This document shows positions 47,222 through 59,507 of a DNA stretch of 64,000 nucleotides, in pieces. The notes below the pieces were generated by a model. The model ran no database searches and was not told where the DNA came from. It saw only the letters and a list, made by a program, of their open reading frames with translations. The stretch is from Cladobotryum mycophilum (taxonomy: Eukaryota; Ascomycota; Sordariomycetes; Hypocreales; Hypocreaceae). The stretch spans positions 1,387,421 to 1,451,420 of the forward strand of contig JAVFKD010000015.1 in assembly GCA_036429605.1 (NCBI GenBank). The letters run 5' to 3'. The translations under genes and the position numbers were made by a program. The number at the start of each line of letters is the position of its first letter. Position 1 is the first letter of the stretch.

Positions 47222-48996
47222 GGTGTCCATACATGCGAAATAAAATATTTCCCTCCAACATGGTTTGAATGGCACCAACGTGGCGCAACAGTTGCCGCCA
47301 AGTTGTTCTTGTCACCTTGATTGGCTGCCACCCACTGCAGGCATGTGCTTTTGGGGTGTGTGCACTGACTCCACAGGGGTCTAGGGCACAAGAGAGCCCT
47401 GGAAACCCTGGAAACTAACTGCCTAACTGGACGGATCAGATCACCGAACGATCACCGCCAACGAGATATTTCAAAAAGTCTTGGATGGCACGATGGGGGT
47501 CGACAGCCCTGGCGGAAGTTGGCAAGGGAGGGAGCTACAACAAGTTATGTAGTACTACGTAGATAGATTGTCTAGGCCCCAACCCTTGCGTTTGTCTCGG
47601 TATTCCTATAGTAAAGTTGCATTGGATCGTACTCTGTACTGTACTGTATTTGTGTAACGTCGGTGAGAGTTTCAAGGTTTTTTTTGAGCCACACAAAGAA
47701 AGCGAGAAAAAACCAAAAAAAAACCAAAAAAAAAAACCCCCCTTCAACTAATACATGTGATTTATATGCACTTGTGCTGTACAGCAAAGGTATCCATGGA
47801 TTGTTCACCCGGGCACCCAAACCAAACATCCACATCACACCATTCAAGGTCAACCCACTGTAGCTCCCGCCAAACTCAGAGATCTTAGTGGTCTATTTCA
47901 GCGGGTACAGCCACTGTAGCAGCCCCAAACCTTGCTAAGATGCACCGAAAGATGCACCTACAAATAAGAAAATTTCTTTCCTGGCCCGTCCTTCCCTCCA
48001 CCAGCGAGCGGCACAGCACAAGCAAAGCAAGCAGGGCTCCTTCTTTCTACGTGATTCACTAGGACTCCATCCCGTTCGGTCGTTCGTTCGTTCGTTCCTT
48101 GCTGACAAGACAAGACAAGACCCCCACACACACACCAAAAGAAGGAATATCTGCCTGATTGAAAACCCAGTCCGATCCATCACTCCATCAAAATTCCTCC
48201 TCTTTTTTTTTCTTCTTTTCTCTTCCCCTCTCGGATCCACCATCTGCTCTGCACCAATTTCTGTCCAGAGATTGCGCTGTTAAAAAACCTCTTTGGGTTC
48301 TCAAAATTGTGCGAAACAAGCAAAATCGTCAACCAAATTTGGCCTGCTGACTGAACTTGCTCGGTCGCAGCGCGTCTATCCAACCGCCCTTTCGCACAGC
48401 GAATCTTATAAAGCAACACCAAGAACCATCACCACCACCACAACCTCTTCTATAGTTCGCCACCTTCAGGGCAACAACATCAACAGTATCCTCCATCTCA
48501 ACTTTCAACAACACCTTCCCGTCCTCGTTCGACACACTTCCTCCCGCTTCTACAGAACTGTAACCCCAAACAATCATCACAGGCAAAATCCTGTTTATGT
48601 ATCAGCACGATTCAGTCACCGTGTCCAGACACCTTTTCAAGCTGCAACTATTTCGCATACCGCGAAAACCTTGTAGCCCCGATATCCGATCAGACGGTTG
48701 ATATACCTCGTCGAGCATAGAGTTCATGCCTATCCTACTGCAATCGAGATTCAGTCCGGTCTGCCTTATGTCAACGAAAAGTAATTGTTGAGCTTCATTT
48801 CCCCCAAAAGTGCTCAACTCGCTTCGCCCTTCAGCGCCTTGCCTTGCCTTCCCTCTTCCAACGCTCCTCTCGAGTTTATCTTCATGCCGAAATCGTCTCC
48901 TTAGACGCCCAATCTTAAACGTCAAGCCGAGCTTCGCCTATACAAACTTCAAACTTAGTTTGTTCAACATAGCCTGTCCACTTCAATACCGCCAAA

Positions 48997-50323
48997 ATGG
49001 GTCTCGTCAACGTTCGTCGCGATGTCAAGGATTCCTTCTATCGTTATAAGATGGAGGAACTCCAGACCAAGGTCGAAGGAAAGGGTAACGGTATCAAGAC
49101 CGTCATTGTCAACCTTCCCAGCGTCGCTGCCTCTCTTGCACGACCTAGCTCCCACGTCATCAAGTACTTTGGTTTCGAACTGGGTGCCCCTACCAAGTTC
49201 TACCCTCAGGGTGAGCGTTGGATCATCAACGGTGCCCACCAGGCCAAAACTCTCCAAGACCTTCTCGATGGCTTCATCGACAAGTTTGTCCTATGCAAGA
49301 TGTGCAAGAACCCCGAGACCGATGTCGTCCTCAGGGAGGGCGGCCGCATTGTCCTTGACTGCAAGGCTTGTGGTCAGCGCTCCGAGGTCGACCTCCGCCT
49401 GAAGCTTAGCGGTTTCATCCTCAAGGAAGCTCCCAAAAAGGGCAAGAAGGACAAGGCCGAGCGCCGTGCCGCCAAGAAGGCCAAGCAGAATGGCACTGAA
49501 AACGGCCAAGGCAGCGGCGACGATGACTCCGAGAACGGCTCCAACGAAGCCAACGGTAGTGGTGAGGCTGGTAGCGACGACGAATTTGAAAAAGTCCAAG
49601 CTGAGGCCATTAATGCCGCCGCCGTTCAAGATATCGAAGTTAAGGACGACGAATGGGCCGTTGATATGAGTGCAGAGGCTGTCAAGGCCCGCCAGGCCCA
49701 GCTTCCAGACGAGTTCAAGCAGAAGCTCAACATTGGCGATGATGATGAGGATGGAGAGGGCGGTGGTAACACCGTTTATGATGCACTCGGCGACTGGATT
49801 GATGAACAAGCTCAAGAAAAGGGTGGTATTGACAAGGTTCAGTCCATTGACGTCTACGTCAAGGCCAAGGAGCTTGGCATTGAGGGCAAGCACCGCACTG
49901 TGTTGGTTCTTGTTCAGACCCTGTTCAACGAGAACATTTGTGCCCAGATCCCCAAGCGAGCAAGCATGCTCAAGCAGGTAAGCTGCTCTTAACGTGAGAT
50001 AATTAAGATTGAATATATCCGCTAATTCTTATCAGGTCGTCACCTCTGAGCGTCACGAGAAAGCTTTGCTCGGTGGTACAGAGCGTTTGATCGGTGCCCT
50101 TAGCAAGGATCACCCCGACTTGCTCAAGCAGGTTGTCAAGATCCTGCAGCTCTACTATCACCACGACCTCATTACCGAGGAGGTCGTTGTCCCGTGGGGC
50201 TCCAAGGCTAGCAAGAAGTACACCGACCTTGCTACCTCTCGCAAGGTCCGCAAGGCCGCTGAGCCCTTCCTTGTTTGGCTCAAGGAGGCTGATGAGGAGG
50301 AGTCCTCTGAGGAAAGCGAGTAA
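48997..50323 (+). CDS. TIF5: Translation initiation factor 5 (eIF5)
   Basis: GTPase-activating protein for eIF2 in start-codon selection. Exons 48997-49977 and 50036-50323 give 422 aa. The N-terminal domain starts with MGLVNVRRDVKDSFYRYKM (the conserved GAP arginine lies in this stretch) and contains the zinc site CKMC...CKAC with the segment NPETDVVL. A Lys-rich then acidic linker precedes the C-terminal W2/HEAT domain (ALLGGTERLIGAL, KILQLYYHHDLITEEV), ending in the acidic tail EEESSEESE that binds eIF2 beta and eIF3/eIF1. Normal length and no irregularity. Confidence 0.97.
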
Positions 50324-50839
50324 AAGATTGGCTTTCTACGTCTCATCTTTTGATATCTCTCATCATTGTTATTGAATCAGGCGGACTACTCATCAGATTG
50401 TCTTGTTCACGCCTATGGCGGAGTAGTCCCTGACTAGATTGCTTCTCAATCAAAAGCGTCGTTAACCAATTTATATCATATTTTGCATGTCTTGTGAATT
50501 GTGTCTGGTGTACTCTTGTCTATGTCCCATGCCATGTTCTAATCATGCTCGATGTTCGTTCGTATTGCGAATTTGGCAACTATTTCAACTTGTAGCTTAT
50601 TGATAGGACTTCCCATTTTGGGGTTGGTAAATTTGGTTACCAAGGGCTCAGGGGTATTCAGGTGCGAAGTATTATTGAGTTTTCCTTTCTCATCTATTGA
50701 ACTCCTTGATAGCAAAAATACGTAACTTGCCAGATCAGAACCCATTTCCATCGCCTGTGCAATTTGAACACCTCTTCCCCCTAATATCCTACATAGAATA
50801 GTACAAGCTCGTGTCTACATTTCTTTCTCTCTCAATGCA
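50324..50839. other. Intergenic, 516 bp, convergent 3' ends
   Basis: 3' flanks of eIF5 (+) and the THOC1/guanylate-kinase-like gene (-). No gene seen. Confidence 0.5.
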
Positions 50840-53553
50840 TTATTCGGCATTAGCGTCCGCTGAATTGCCTGGTGCATCCGTCATGCTGGCATCCCCATTT
50901 ACTTCCTCCCCGGCTGTTTTGCCGTCACCCCCGTCGTCGTAGATGTAGTCCCTCAGGGAATCTACCGTTTTATCCAGGTCGTCGTTGGTGATGACCGTGT
51001 CAAAGAGGTCTCTTGTTTTGGATTCGTCTAGGTCCTGTGGTAGGCTGGCGAGAAGCGCTTGGATGGCGGCTTCGTCCCGGTTGCCGGCTTGGGAGAGGCG
51101 GTGGTGGAGTGCTTCGTTGGTGGGTGGTTTGATGAGGAGGTATCGTGCTGAGAAGTCCATGTCTTTGGCGAACTGGGCGGCCTGAAAGGGGAAAGAGAGT
51201 GTTAGTGGTGATGTACTGTGGATGAAGGTATAGAGTAGAGTGAGTGAATGCTTACCTCGAGGTCGAGCTCGATTATCGGCACCTTGCCGGCTTCAGTGAT
51301 TGCATCAATGGCCTTTGTGCTAGTACCGTATTCTGCCCCATCCCTGGTGCCGTATTCAATGAGGCGATCACCGTCCCGCAGCTGGTTGAATTCTGGCGCC
51401 TTAACAAAGTAAAAGGTTTTGCCATTCACTTCCCCTTCTTCAGGCTCTCGTATCGTGTGCCGTACCACGGGAGCAAATACACCCTTGTGCCGCTCCATCA
51501 GCTTCTCTACCAACGCAGACTTGCCAACCCCGCTCGGCCCAGATATGACAATGGGATCCCGGTTTTTGGGCATGTTCTCCTCACTCGCCGCAGGCTCTGT
51601 ATCTTCTTCCTCGTCGTCTCCCTCCACCGCGTCTTCAAAGACAATATCGATTTTCTTGGGGTCGTCAATCTTATCAAACGACGCCAGCTTGAACCGTGAA
51701 GCAATCCGCAGCGCCCTCCAGCTTTTGCTAGCTTTGCCCGCCACCGCCGCAACCTTGGTCTCGCCGCTCGTCGGCATTTCAATCTCAAAATCGTCGTCCG
51801 CAATCTTTCGCTTAAACGATTCTAGCTCAGGGAGTTGATATCTCTCCGCCGATTTGAGTTCTTCCAGGGCCGACCCCTCATCTCCGTTGCGCAGGAAATC
51901 GAGAGACATGGCGCCCATCGGCGCGGACCTGAGGCGTTTGTTGGTGGCCATGCGCTGGGCGGCTTCCTTGGCCTCGTTGAAGCTGGCTGGGGAGACCGGA
52001 TTTCGTTGAATTGGCGGACAACTTGCCATCTTCCAGAAGACCCAATTCTTGTCTCTAGCGAGTACAGTTTCTACCATCCGATAAAAGTATGGCCCGTCGA
52101 ATCCTTGCTTGAGATAATCTGATATTGATCTTTTCATATCATTTGCCCATTTTGTCTGCGCGCGTGAGGTTAGAGGTGTTGAAGAAAACAAATAGGGGGA
52201 GATTCCAGAATGCTCACATTGTCTTCGCTGAGCTGATCGGAGTAAACGACAGACTTATTAGATACGTTGATGTTGGTCCTCTTCCCTCTCTCTCCTGCTG
52301 ATAAAGAAAGTAGGAAATCTGTGATGATGAGTGCTTGAACAAGCACATGACGCCTGAAGGAAAGATCGCTAATCTATATATGGTGTGAGTTACTGTAGTC
52401 TATGAGAGAGAGGGGGAGATGTACTCACCTCTAGCTGGAACAGGTCTTTGCTGGTTAGATATTTAGGGTTAAAGGCTTCAGGCTGGGCCTCGGTCGGATC
52501 TTCGTCTCTCTTGCGCTTCAATGTCCGTCTTAAGGTCTCCATTGACCTTGATGTCTGGCTGGCGTCATCATGAAGAGCTTGAAAGGCCTTGATTGTGTCT
52601 TCGAGATTGCTCCTGAATTTGCCAAAATTTTCTGGGTCAAAGAGCTTCAAAGGCTGGCTGAAATTTTCTTGAAGGGACCAAAATAAGGGATAGAGCGTGT
52701 CTGGGTCTAGAGGCTTTTGTGACGAGCTGAACGATACTCCTTTGAGAGAGGCCTTGGCTTCCGAATCCTTTGGAGCGTCCGGCTGGGAATCCACCTCCAT
52801 ATTGGAGCCATCCTCTGCCGATGGAAGTTCGTAGGTTGTCACATTTTCAACGTGATATTCGCCTCGAAGGTTGACCGAACTCCTGTCTCCCAAAGGAAAG
52901 CTCTGGAACATGAAAATGAAGACTCTTCCGCAAAACGCCGTATCCTCGGCTCGAGACAGACGTCGCAATAGTTCGTTGCAACTTCTTAGTATAACCAGGT
53001 TCTTCTGTTTAAAGTGCTTGGCCGTAATGCGCTCGCGCCTTGACTCGAGGAAATCGAAAATCTTGCGACATCCCGATATGGTCTGACTATCCAGCAACTC
53101 TTCCACGAGCCAGAACAAGAGGGCCGGGTCGCACAAGCCGTCGTCGGAAAGTATTGAAAGAACATCTAGTAGATTCCACATCTTGACGAACTCGGCAGAT
53201 TCGATTTGTGTTGTCGCCTGTTATGGTTAGCTGTTGCCGCAGGGCATGTGTGACGGCAGCCAGCTTACAATTAGCTTATCGAAGAGGTCGCGAGCGGCAG
53301 TCTCGACGATGGCGAATTGCCGCGCCTTGACAGCCTCGGCCGGTAGTGCGTCGCCTTCGGATCCAGAGGCATCAGGCTGGGAGAAGGAAGACGACACTCG
53401 ATCGTAGAGCTTGTTGAAGTCGGATTTGTTGAGAGCCGGTTCGATCGCCGTCTGTTGTTTCGCAGCCGATGCCTCGTTCAGGAGTTCCTTCAACAGATTC
53501 TCAAAGGTGCTGACGGCCGAAACGCCGGGATTCTCAACATCGAGGGCTGGCAT
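50840..53553 (-). CDS. THOC1/Hpr1-like protein fused in frame to a guanylate-kinase-like domain
   Basis: Five exons: 53553-53269, 53217-52429, 52373-52218, 52155-51256 and 51181-50840, all phase 0, giving 823 aa. Residues 1 to about 500 match the THOC1/Hpr1 subunit of the THO mRNA-export complex: FVKMWNLLDVLSILSDDGLCD, CGRVFIFMFQSFPLGDRSSVN, LYPLFWSLQENFSQPLKLFD, KYLTSKDLFQLE and NWVFWKMASCPPI. After an acidic linker an intact guanylate-kinase fold starts at residue 605 with IVISGPSGVGKS (P-loop 616-623). EEGEVNGKTFYFV, an EYG, and IIELDLEAAQ follow. By eye, key arginines are missing: the second in the TTRxPR segment (here EPEEGE) and those of the lid (AGNRDEAAIQALL). The fusion lies within one exon with no stop. 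Transcript evidence would settle whether two proteins can arise from the internal ATG. Confidence 0.85.
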
Positions 53554-54133
53554 CTTGAATGATGGGGGGTCTGATAGTCTCAGTGTTTGCCGGGCATCGA
53601 TTCAATGACTGGTAAACCTGGGATCTCCAGGGAGTATCTGAAGAAGTGACGCCAATCGTGATGCCTAGCAGTTTGCGATGATGAATCCGTGATTGAGGAT
53701 ATGTATACGTTGTTGGTGTTTGTAATGAGTGGATGCTGGAGCTTGCCCAGTCTTTGAAAGGTGATCGTCGCGCAAAGGTTGAAGCTTCAAAGAAGGCTGA
53801 GGTTCCGAGAAGTTTCTCTGAATTGCAGGTACTACTTGAGCTAGCGGCTACATGGTGCGGACAAAGGTACCGGCGCTTCAAAGGTACTTGATGTCATGTA
53901 GCCCGCGCTAGTTTGTTGATGGGTGGGTCTATCGCGTGTGCAAGGCTGAATTTTTGGGCAAAAGGCTGCCGCCCATGGTCACCAAGAAACATGCAAGTAC
54001 CATGTCGATGCACCTCCACCAGGTCTTTGGCCTCAGATTCAAGCTCCCCTTTGCATCACCAACCGCCCCGGTGACGCAATTACTTTCTTTCTCATTTTCA
54101 TAGGAGCTGACGAAACGATTGCGACGTTAAAAA
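53554..54133. promoter_or_regulatory. Divergent promoter region, 580 bp
   Basis: Shared upstream region of the THOC1/guanylate-kinase-like gene (-) and Aquarius (+), both linked to mRNA metabolism. No clear TATA or palindrome. Coregulation is a possibility only. Confidence 0.35.
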
Positions 54134-57100
54134 ATGCCCAACGCGAAGCGATCCAAGGGCGGCGGCGCTGGTAAGCCAGAGCCAGCACGCGAGTCCCCAG
54201 AGAACACTGCCGATGGTCGTCCAACCCCGGCCGAAGTTGAGGAGCAAGAGCACCAATTTGTTCAGATTGCAAGGCAGCATTGGTTGAAGCCTACAAAGAA
54301 GGCTGCTAAAGTCAAGGTCAAGAACGATGTCCTCAAACAGGGCATCTGGGATGTGCTTGAGCAGGATGGGTTTACATACAAGTCGCTGCTGCTTCTGGAA
54401 AGCTTGCAGACGTTGGAAAAGTGCGTACAATTCCTCTTTTTCGGGTATGAATATTATGAATCAAGCTTCTAACACTATACAAATAGCTACTTGTGGCCTG
54501 GCTACACAGAGGAATCCTCCAACTACCATGTTCTACTCTTGGCGCTGATTTCAAACATCAAGAGACGGGAACACCTTGAAACATGGAGTATGTTGCCTTG
54601 CCTTGCCTCCAAGGCACCGAGCTGCTGCTGATCAAGTTCTAGAAATCTTCGAAGAGAGGCCCGACGATTTCTCATCCATGTTTCGCCGAATTCTTTCCAT
54701 GATGCTCGACCGAACACTATCCACACCGTTGCGAACCAACCTTCTCTGTTTCCTGATATACGCCTTTCAGAGTCTAGATTCCGGCATTGTCAGGAAGGAA
54801 TGTGCTCCCTTGGTATCAATCGGCATTTGGCACAATCTTTCGACCGAGAAACGACGAGAAACTCAACTCGATCAATCACCCCACCTAAGAAAAACTTGGA
54901 GGGCCGCATTGAAGCGATTTGATGCAGCGGATGATGCTACCAAGGCACGATTACGATTTGAGAGGTCATGGCTGTATACCCTGTTGCTTGACTTCCTAAG
55001 CCTGCTCTACACTGAGCAAAACAAGTCAGGTAGGGACCAATAATGACTGCTACAACATCAAAATTGCTAACACTGGCTTAGATCAACTGTTATACTGCGA
55101 GCGTTTTACTGAGTTTATATCGGACCTTCAAAGCCAATTGCCTACCAGGCGTTATGTCAATGCTTTGCTCGTAGATCTCCATCTCTTACCCATGATGAGG
55201 CTATCCCCGCTGTACAACGATGAGAACAGTAGCTTATTCCGTGACCTACATGCCCTCCTCACTCATTTCACTTTTTTCGCAATCGACGACCAATCTGGAA
55301 TCCAGCTGAGTCGATCAGAGGCGTTCGATAAGCACTGTTCTGCCTTGGGGAAGCTGCAGCGTGTTTCTCTCAAGAACTTCAAGGACAAGCTTACCATTCT
55401 AGCACTGTCAAATTACGGGTCCATTGATAAGAGAGACGAGCTAGAGTCTCATCTGGAGCCTCTGACCGATGATGAGTTGCTCAACTTGGTCAACCTTTTG
55501 GAGCTCAGATCCAGTTACCCTGATACCCTCAACCTCCCGGTTAACCGCAAATTTCTGATTGAATTCGTCATTTCGACGTTTGAGCGCCGGAAAACATTCC
55601 ACGAGATCACCCAAGCTTTGCCTTTAGTTCCGACCGAGGAGGGCTTGTTTGACGATAACTTTCAGCGTGCGGATTCTTACGACGGCTCGCGGCCTCTGGC
55701 ACTCCCTAAACTGAACCTCCAATATCTGTCAGTGGGTGACTTTATCTGGAGAGCTCTGATACTGTATCGCTGCGAGGCGTTTTATGGAATTCGCAAGGAT
55801 ATCGAGTCTGCACTGCGCCGTTTACGACCCGAGAGCAGACGGCCGGGAGAAACCAATTTCGCTGGATTTTCGAAAATGGCCATGCCAATTGCCAAGCCAT
55901 CAATCCTCGAGGTCGTCCCTGCTTTAGTCGGGAACAATTTACCCTCAATGGTTCGGGCAGAGGTCTCATTTGACGTACGTCGATTGGGAGAAGGAGTACG
56001 CAAGGAGTGGGATTCCCTTCGACCAGGAGATGTAGTTTTTCTGTTAGCTATTGAGCCTCCATCCGGACAAACTATTAGCAATGGAGGCCAAGGTCATTCA
56101 GAAGCTGAAAATCTCGGGGTTCTGGCGGTACGGACCGCTGAAATTGTTCAGGTTACAGATGAAAAGGGTCGCCATGTCCGAGAGGGAGCCAGAGGTCTTG
56201 ATTTCAAGCGACGGATTGAACTTAAACTTGATTCAAGGAGCTATGCCGATGATGCTGAACGGGCAGCAGCCGGAAAACCAGATGTATACGAAAGTATGAA
56301 TCTGCTTTTGCGACGTGGTCGAAGGGAGAATAACTTCAAGCCGGTATTAGAGTCCGTTCGCACCCTTGTCCTATCTGAAATGCCACTGCCGTCATGGCTT
56401 TATGAGGTGTTTTTGGGTTACGGCGACCCGGCTGGCGCGCACTACAAGAATCTACCCAACCGACTCAGAACCGTTGATTACCGTGATACGTTCCTCGGCT
56501 GGCAGCACCTGGTTGAAAGCTTACCAGGCAAGACGGTGGAACCGGGCAGTGACGTGTCTAGCAGTTTTGGGCCACCATATGTTCTAGAGGCTGTTGAGAA
56601 GGTGGAGGAACCGCAAGGGGGTAAGCCATCAAAGAAGCGCAGACGTGATGCGGAGCCGGCACTATTATCAGAAGTAGAAACTCTCAAGGTTTCTACCTAT
56701 AAGCCGCCTAATAGTGGGCCATATCCTATGGATGTACCACGGCAAAACGCTGTGCGATTTACTGCTGCCCAGATTGATGCCATCATGTCCGGGTCACAGC
56801 CGGGTCTGACGGTGATTGTCGGCCCTCCTGGTACAGGCAAGACTGATGTGGCTACTCAGATTATCAACAACATCTATCACAACTTTCCCAACCAGAAGAC
56901 ATTGCTTGTTGCTCACAGTAATCAAGCACTAAACCAGCTGTTTGCCAAAATCATTGCTCTGGACATTGATGAGAGACATCTGCTGCGTCTTGGCCATGGT
57001 GAAGAGGAGCTGGATACCGAAGCCAATTTCAGCAAACATGGCCGTGTCGAATCATTTTTGGATAACCGAAACCGACTTCTTCTGGAGGTCAAGAGACTTG

Positions 57101-58683
57101 CCGAGAGTCTAAGAGCTCCCGGTGCCCATGAGAACTCTGCTGAAACGGCAGGGTATTTCAACACTTCGTACGTGGAACCGGCGTGGGCCAAATTTCTGCA
57201 GGTGGCGGAATCAGATGAGGCTAGCCCTTCGGATATTGTTCAGAGCTTTCCATTTTACACCTACTTCTCCGATGCCCCCCAACCCCTATTCCCCCAAGAA
57301 GCAACTCGAGAACAGCTCTTGGACATTGCTGAAGGCTGTTACCGCCACATCTCCAAGCTATTTTCCGAGCTTGCAGATATCCGCCCCTTTGAGATTCTTC
57401 GCCGTGAGAGAGACAAGGCTAATTATCTACTGACTAATGAAGCCCGAATTATTGCCATGACTACAACACACGCGGCGATCAGAAGAGGTGAGATTGCTTC
57501 GTTGGGTTTCCATTACGACAATGTCATTATGGAAGAAGCTGCTCAAATCACTGAGATTGAGACGTTTATTCCTCTTGCGTTGCAAAAGCCGGTAAAGGGT
57601 CAGCTGCCACTGCAAAGAGTGGTCTTGTGTGGAGATCATTTCCAGAACTCACCCGTTATTCAAAGTTTGGCGTTCCGACACTATGCCAACCTTGAACAAT
57701 CTCTATTCTCCCGCCTAGTTAGGCTGGGGGTACCAACTATTACACTGGATCAACAGGGTCGTGCTCGCCCATCGATAGCCAAGCTTTACTCCTGGCGTTA
57801 CCCGAAGCTGGACAACCTGCCTGACGTGCAAAACAATCCCGAGTTTTTGCGGGCCAACGCAGGGTTCAAGTATGACTACCAATTCATCGACGTACCCGAC
57901 TACAAAGGCCGCGGCGAAGCGGAGCCGACACCGCACTTCATTCAGAATCTTGGCGAAGCCGAATACGCAGTAGCCATCTACCAGTACATGCGCCTCCTCG
58001 GGTATCCGGCGGAGAAGATTAGCATTCTCACCACGTATGCTGGTCAAAAGGCTCTGGTCCGAGACGTCCTTGCTCATAGATGTGCGAAAAACCCCATTTT
58101 CGGTTGGCCCAAGGCTGTGGCGACGGTCGACAAGTATCAGGGCGAGCAGAATGACTGTACGTAATAACCTCCCCCTTGTGTTCATGTCATGTGAGACCTG
58201 TGAATCAAAGCTGACTCGTATTTAGATATTATTCTTTCCCTCACTCGAACTTCAAGAGTAGGCTATCTTCGTGACGTTCGTCGCATGACGGTAGCCTTTT
58301 CTCGAGCCAGGCTAGGACTCTACGTGCTTGGTCGGCGAGAAGTGTTTGAGGCGTGCCCTGAACTTCGCCCAGCCTTTGATGTGCTACTGGAGAGACCTGA
58401 TAAGCTAATGCTAGTGACTGGAGAGCTGTTGCCAACAGAGAGGCCAAGCCTGGACGAAGAAGGTGCGGTAGAAGGGGAGGCAGCGATGGAAAGTGTTGAG
58501 CACTTGGGACAATACGTGTTTGAAATGACAAACACCAAGGTCAAGCAAATGCAAGAGGAGCAGGGTGTTTCGATGATGGATTCTACGATTGCAGAGGCGG
58601 AGGAGGACGAGCAAGAAGGATACTATGACGAAAAGGTGTTGGAGCCGGATATCCTCGAGGTCCGCGAAGGAGAGGCAAACTAG
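54134..58683 (+). CDS. CWF11: Aquarius/Cwf11-type intron-binding RNA helicase
   Basis: SF1 RNA helicase of the spliceosomal intron-binding complex. Five exons: 54134-54420, 54487-54587, 54643-55029, 55082-58156 and 58226-58683, phases closing to 1435 aa, the usual size. The N-terminal armadillo-like part (for example LENYLWPGYTEESSNYHVLLLALI, WLYTLLLDFLSLLY) is followed by beta-barrel and pointer-like regions. The SF1 core has Walker A GPPGTGKT at residues 839-846, the DEAD-like motif MEEAAQ near 1075, GDHFQNSP, YQGEQNDYIILSLTRT and VAFSRARLGLYVLG. Intact frames with three in-frame C5-C6 runs, a useful contrast with the broken neighbours. It diverges from the THOC1-like gene. Confidence 0.95.
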
Positions 58684-59296
58684 GATTTTTGGACCTCCTG
58701 AGCGCCTAAAGGGAGCGGTGTCATGTGGACTAAGAATAACGAGAAAGTGTATGACGATTTTTTTTTGAGTTATGTCGCATAGAAATTGAGACAAGAGCTA
58801 GGGCGAACGGGTGATCTGCAAGATGCATGAGTCTATGTCTACATATATCTACGGCCTGACTTGAACGCAACGACAAACGAGGAAGATGAATAGTATAATT
58901 TTCTAAGAATTGTAGAAGGGAAAATAAAGTCGAATGATGATATGAAATATCGATTATGCTACTGTTTGTTTTACGTTATTTGGCAACTTGACTTGGGCTA
59001 GCCGGCCATGTTGGGCATCTATCTTCACATCTATGGCTCCATTTTGGGATGTGGTTGAACCAGGTCCCAATCGATACGGAAGATCGGGAATCTTGTGGTA
59101 TCGGGAGTGGACCCCTTGTTGCGGATCCCCATTTTTTCGATCCAGGCATTACTCCGTGGAGCTGGAGGGGGAGAAGTATGTATGTATGTAGACGAGGGGG
59201 GACAAGAATATGAGATGTGATTGAATTCGAGGTATTTTGCCATATGTTGATTTTTTGCCCTACAAGGACAAGGTAATCATGTTGTGCGTCAGGGGT

Positions 59297-59326
59297 TTTT
59301 TAATTTTTTAATTTTTTAATTTTTAT
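59297..59326. repeat. TTTTTTAA tandem repeat
   Basis: Three near-identical TTTTTTAA units; intergenic. Confidence 0.75.
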
Positions 59327-59470
59327 TTATGTGTGTGACAGATATGATGAGTCAATGACAGGGGGGACCAAGGCATATTCAATTTTGATGTACGTACATA
59401 CGACTGAGTCAGAAAGGAAGGATTAAGGGTTGCATTATTTCGTTCCCGCTGGTGAGGTTGGAAGTGTTTG

Positions 59471-59507
59471 CATCATCATCAGCAGCAGTAGTAGTAGTAG
59501 TAGTAGC
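59471..59507. repeat. CAT, CAG and TAG trinucleotide tract
   Basis: Consecutive CAT, CAG and then TAG units; intergenic microsatellite. Confidence 0.8.

Larger units (their letters stand above)
46659..48996. other. Intergenic, 2.3 kb, eIF5 upstream region
   Basis: Holds TACCTAG-type palindromic words at 46932-46970, an (AATAA)n-like tract at 47190-47221 and a GTTC tetranucleotide tract near 48074-48096. The last ~500 bp is a C/T- and CAA-rich stretch likely to be the eIF5 leader. No supported gene. Confidence 0.5.

Noticed and set aside
49291..49893. 200-codon minus-strand frame over eIF5
   Set aside because: Antisense shadow of a well-supported gene.
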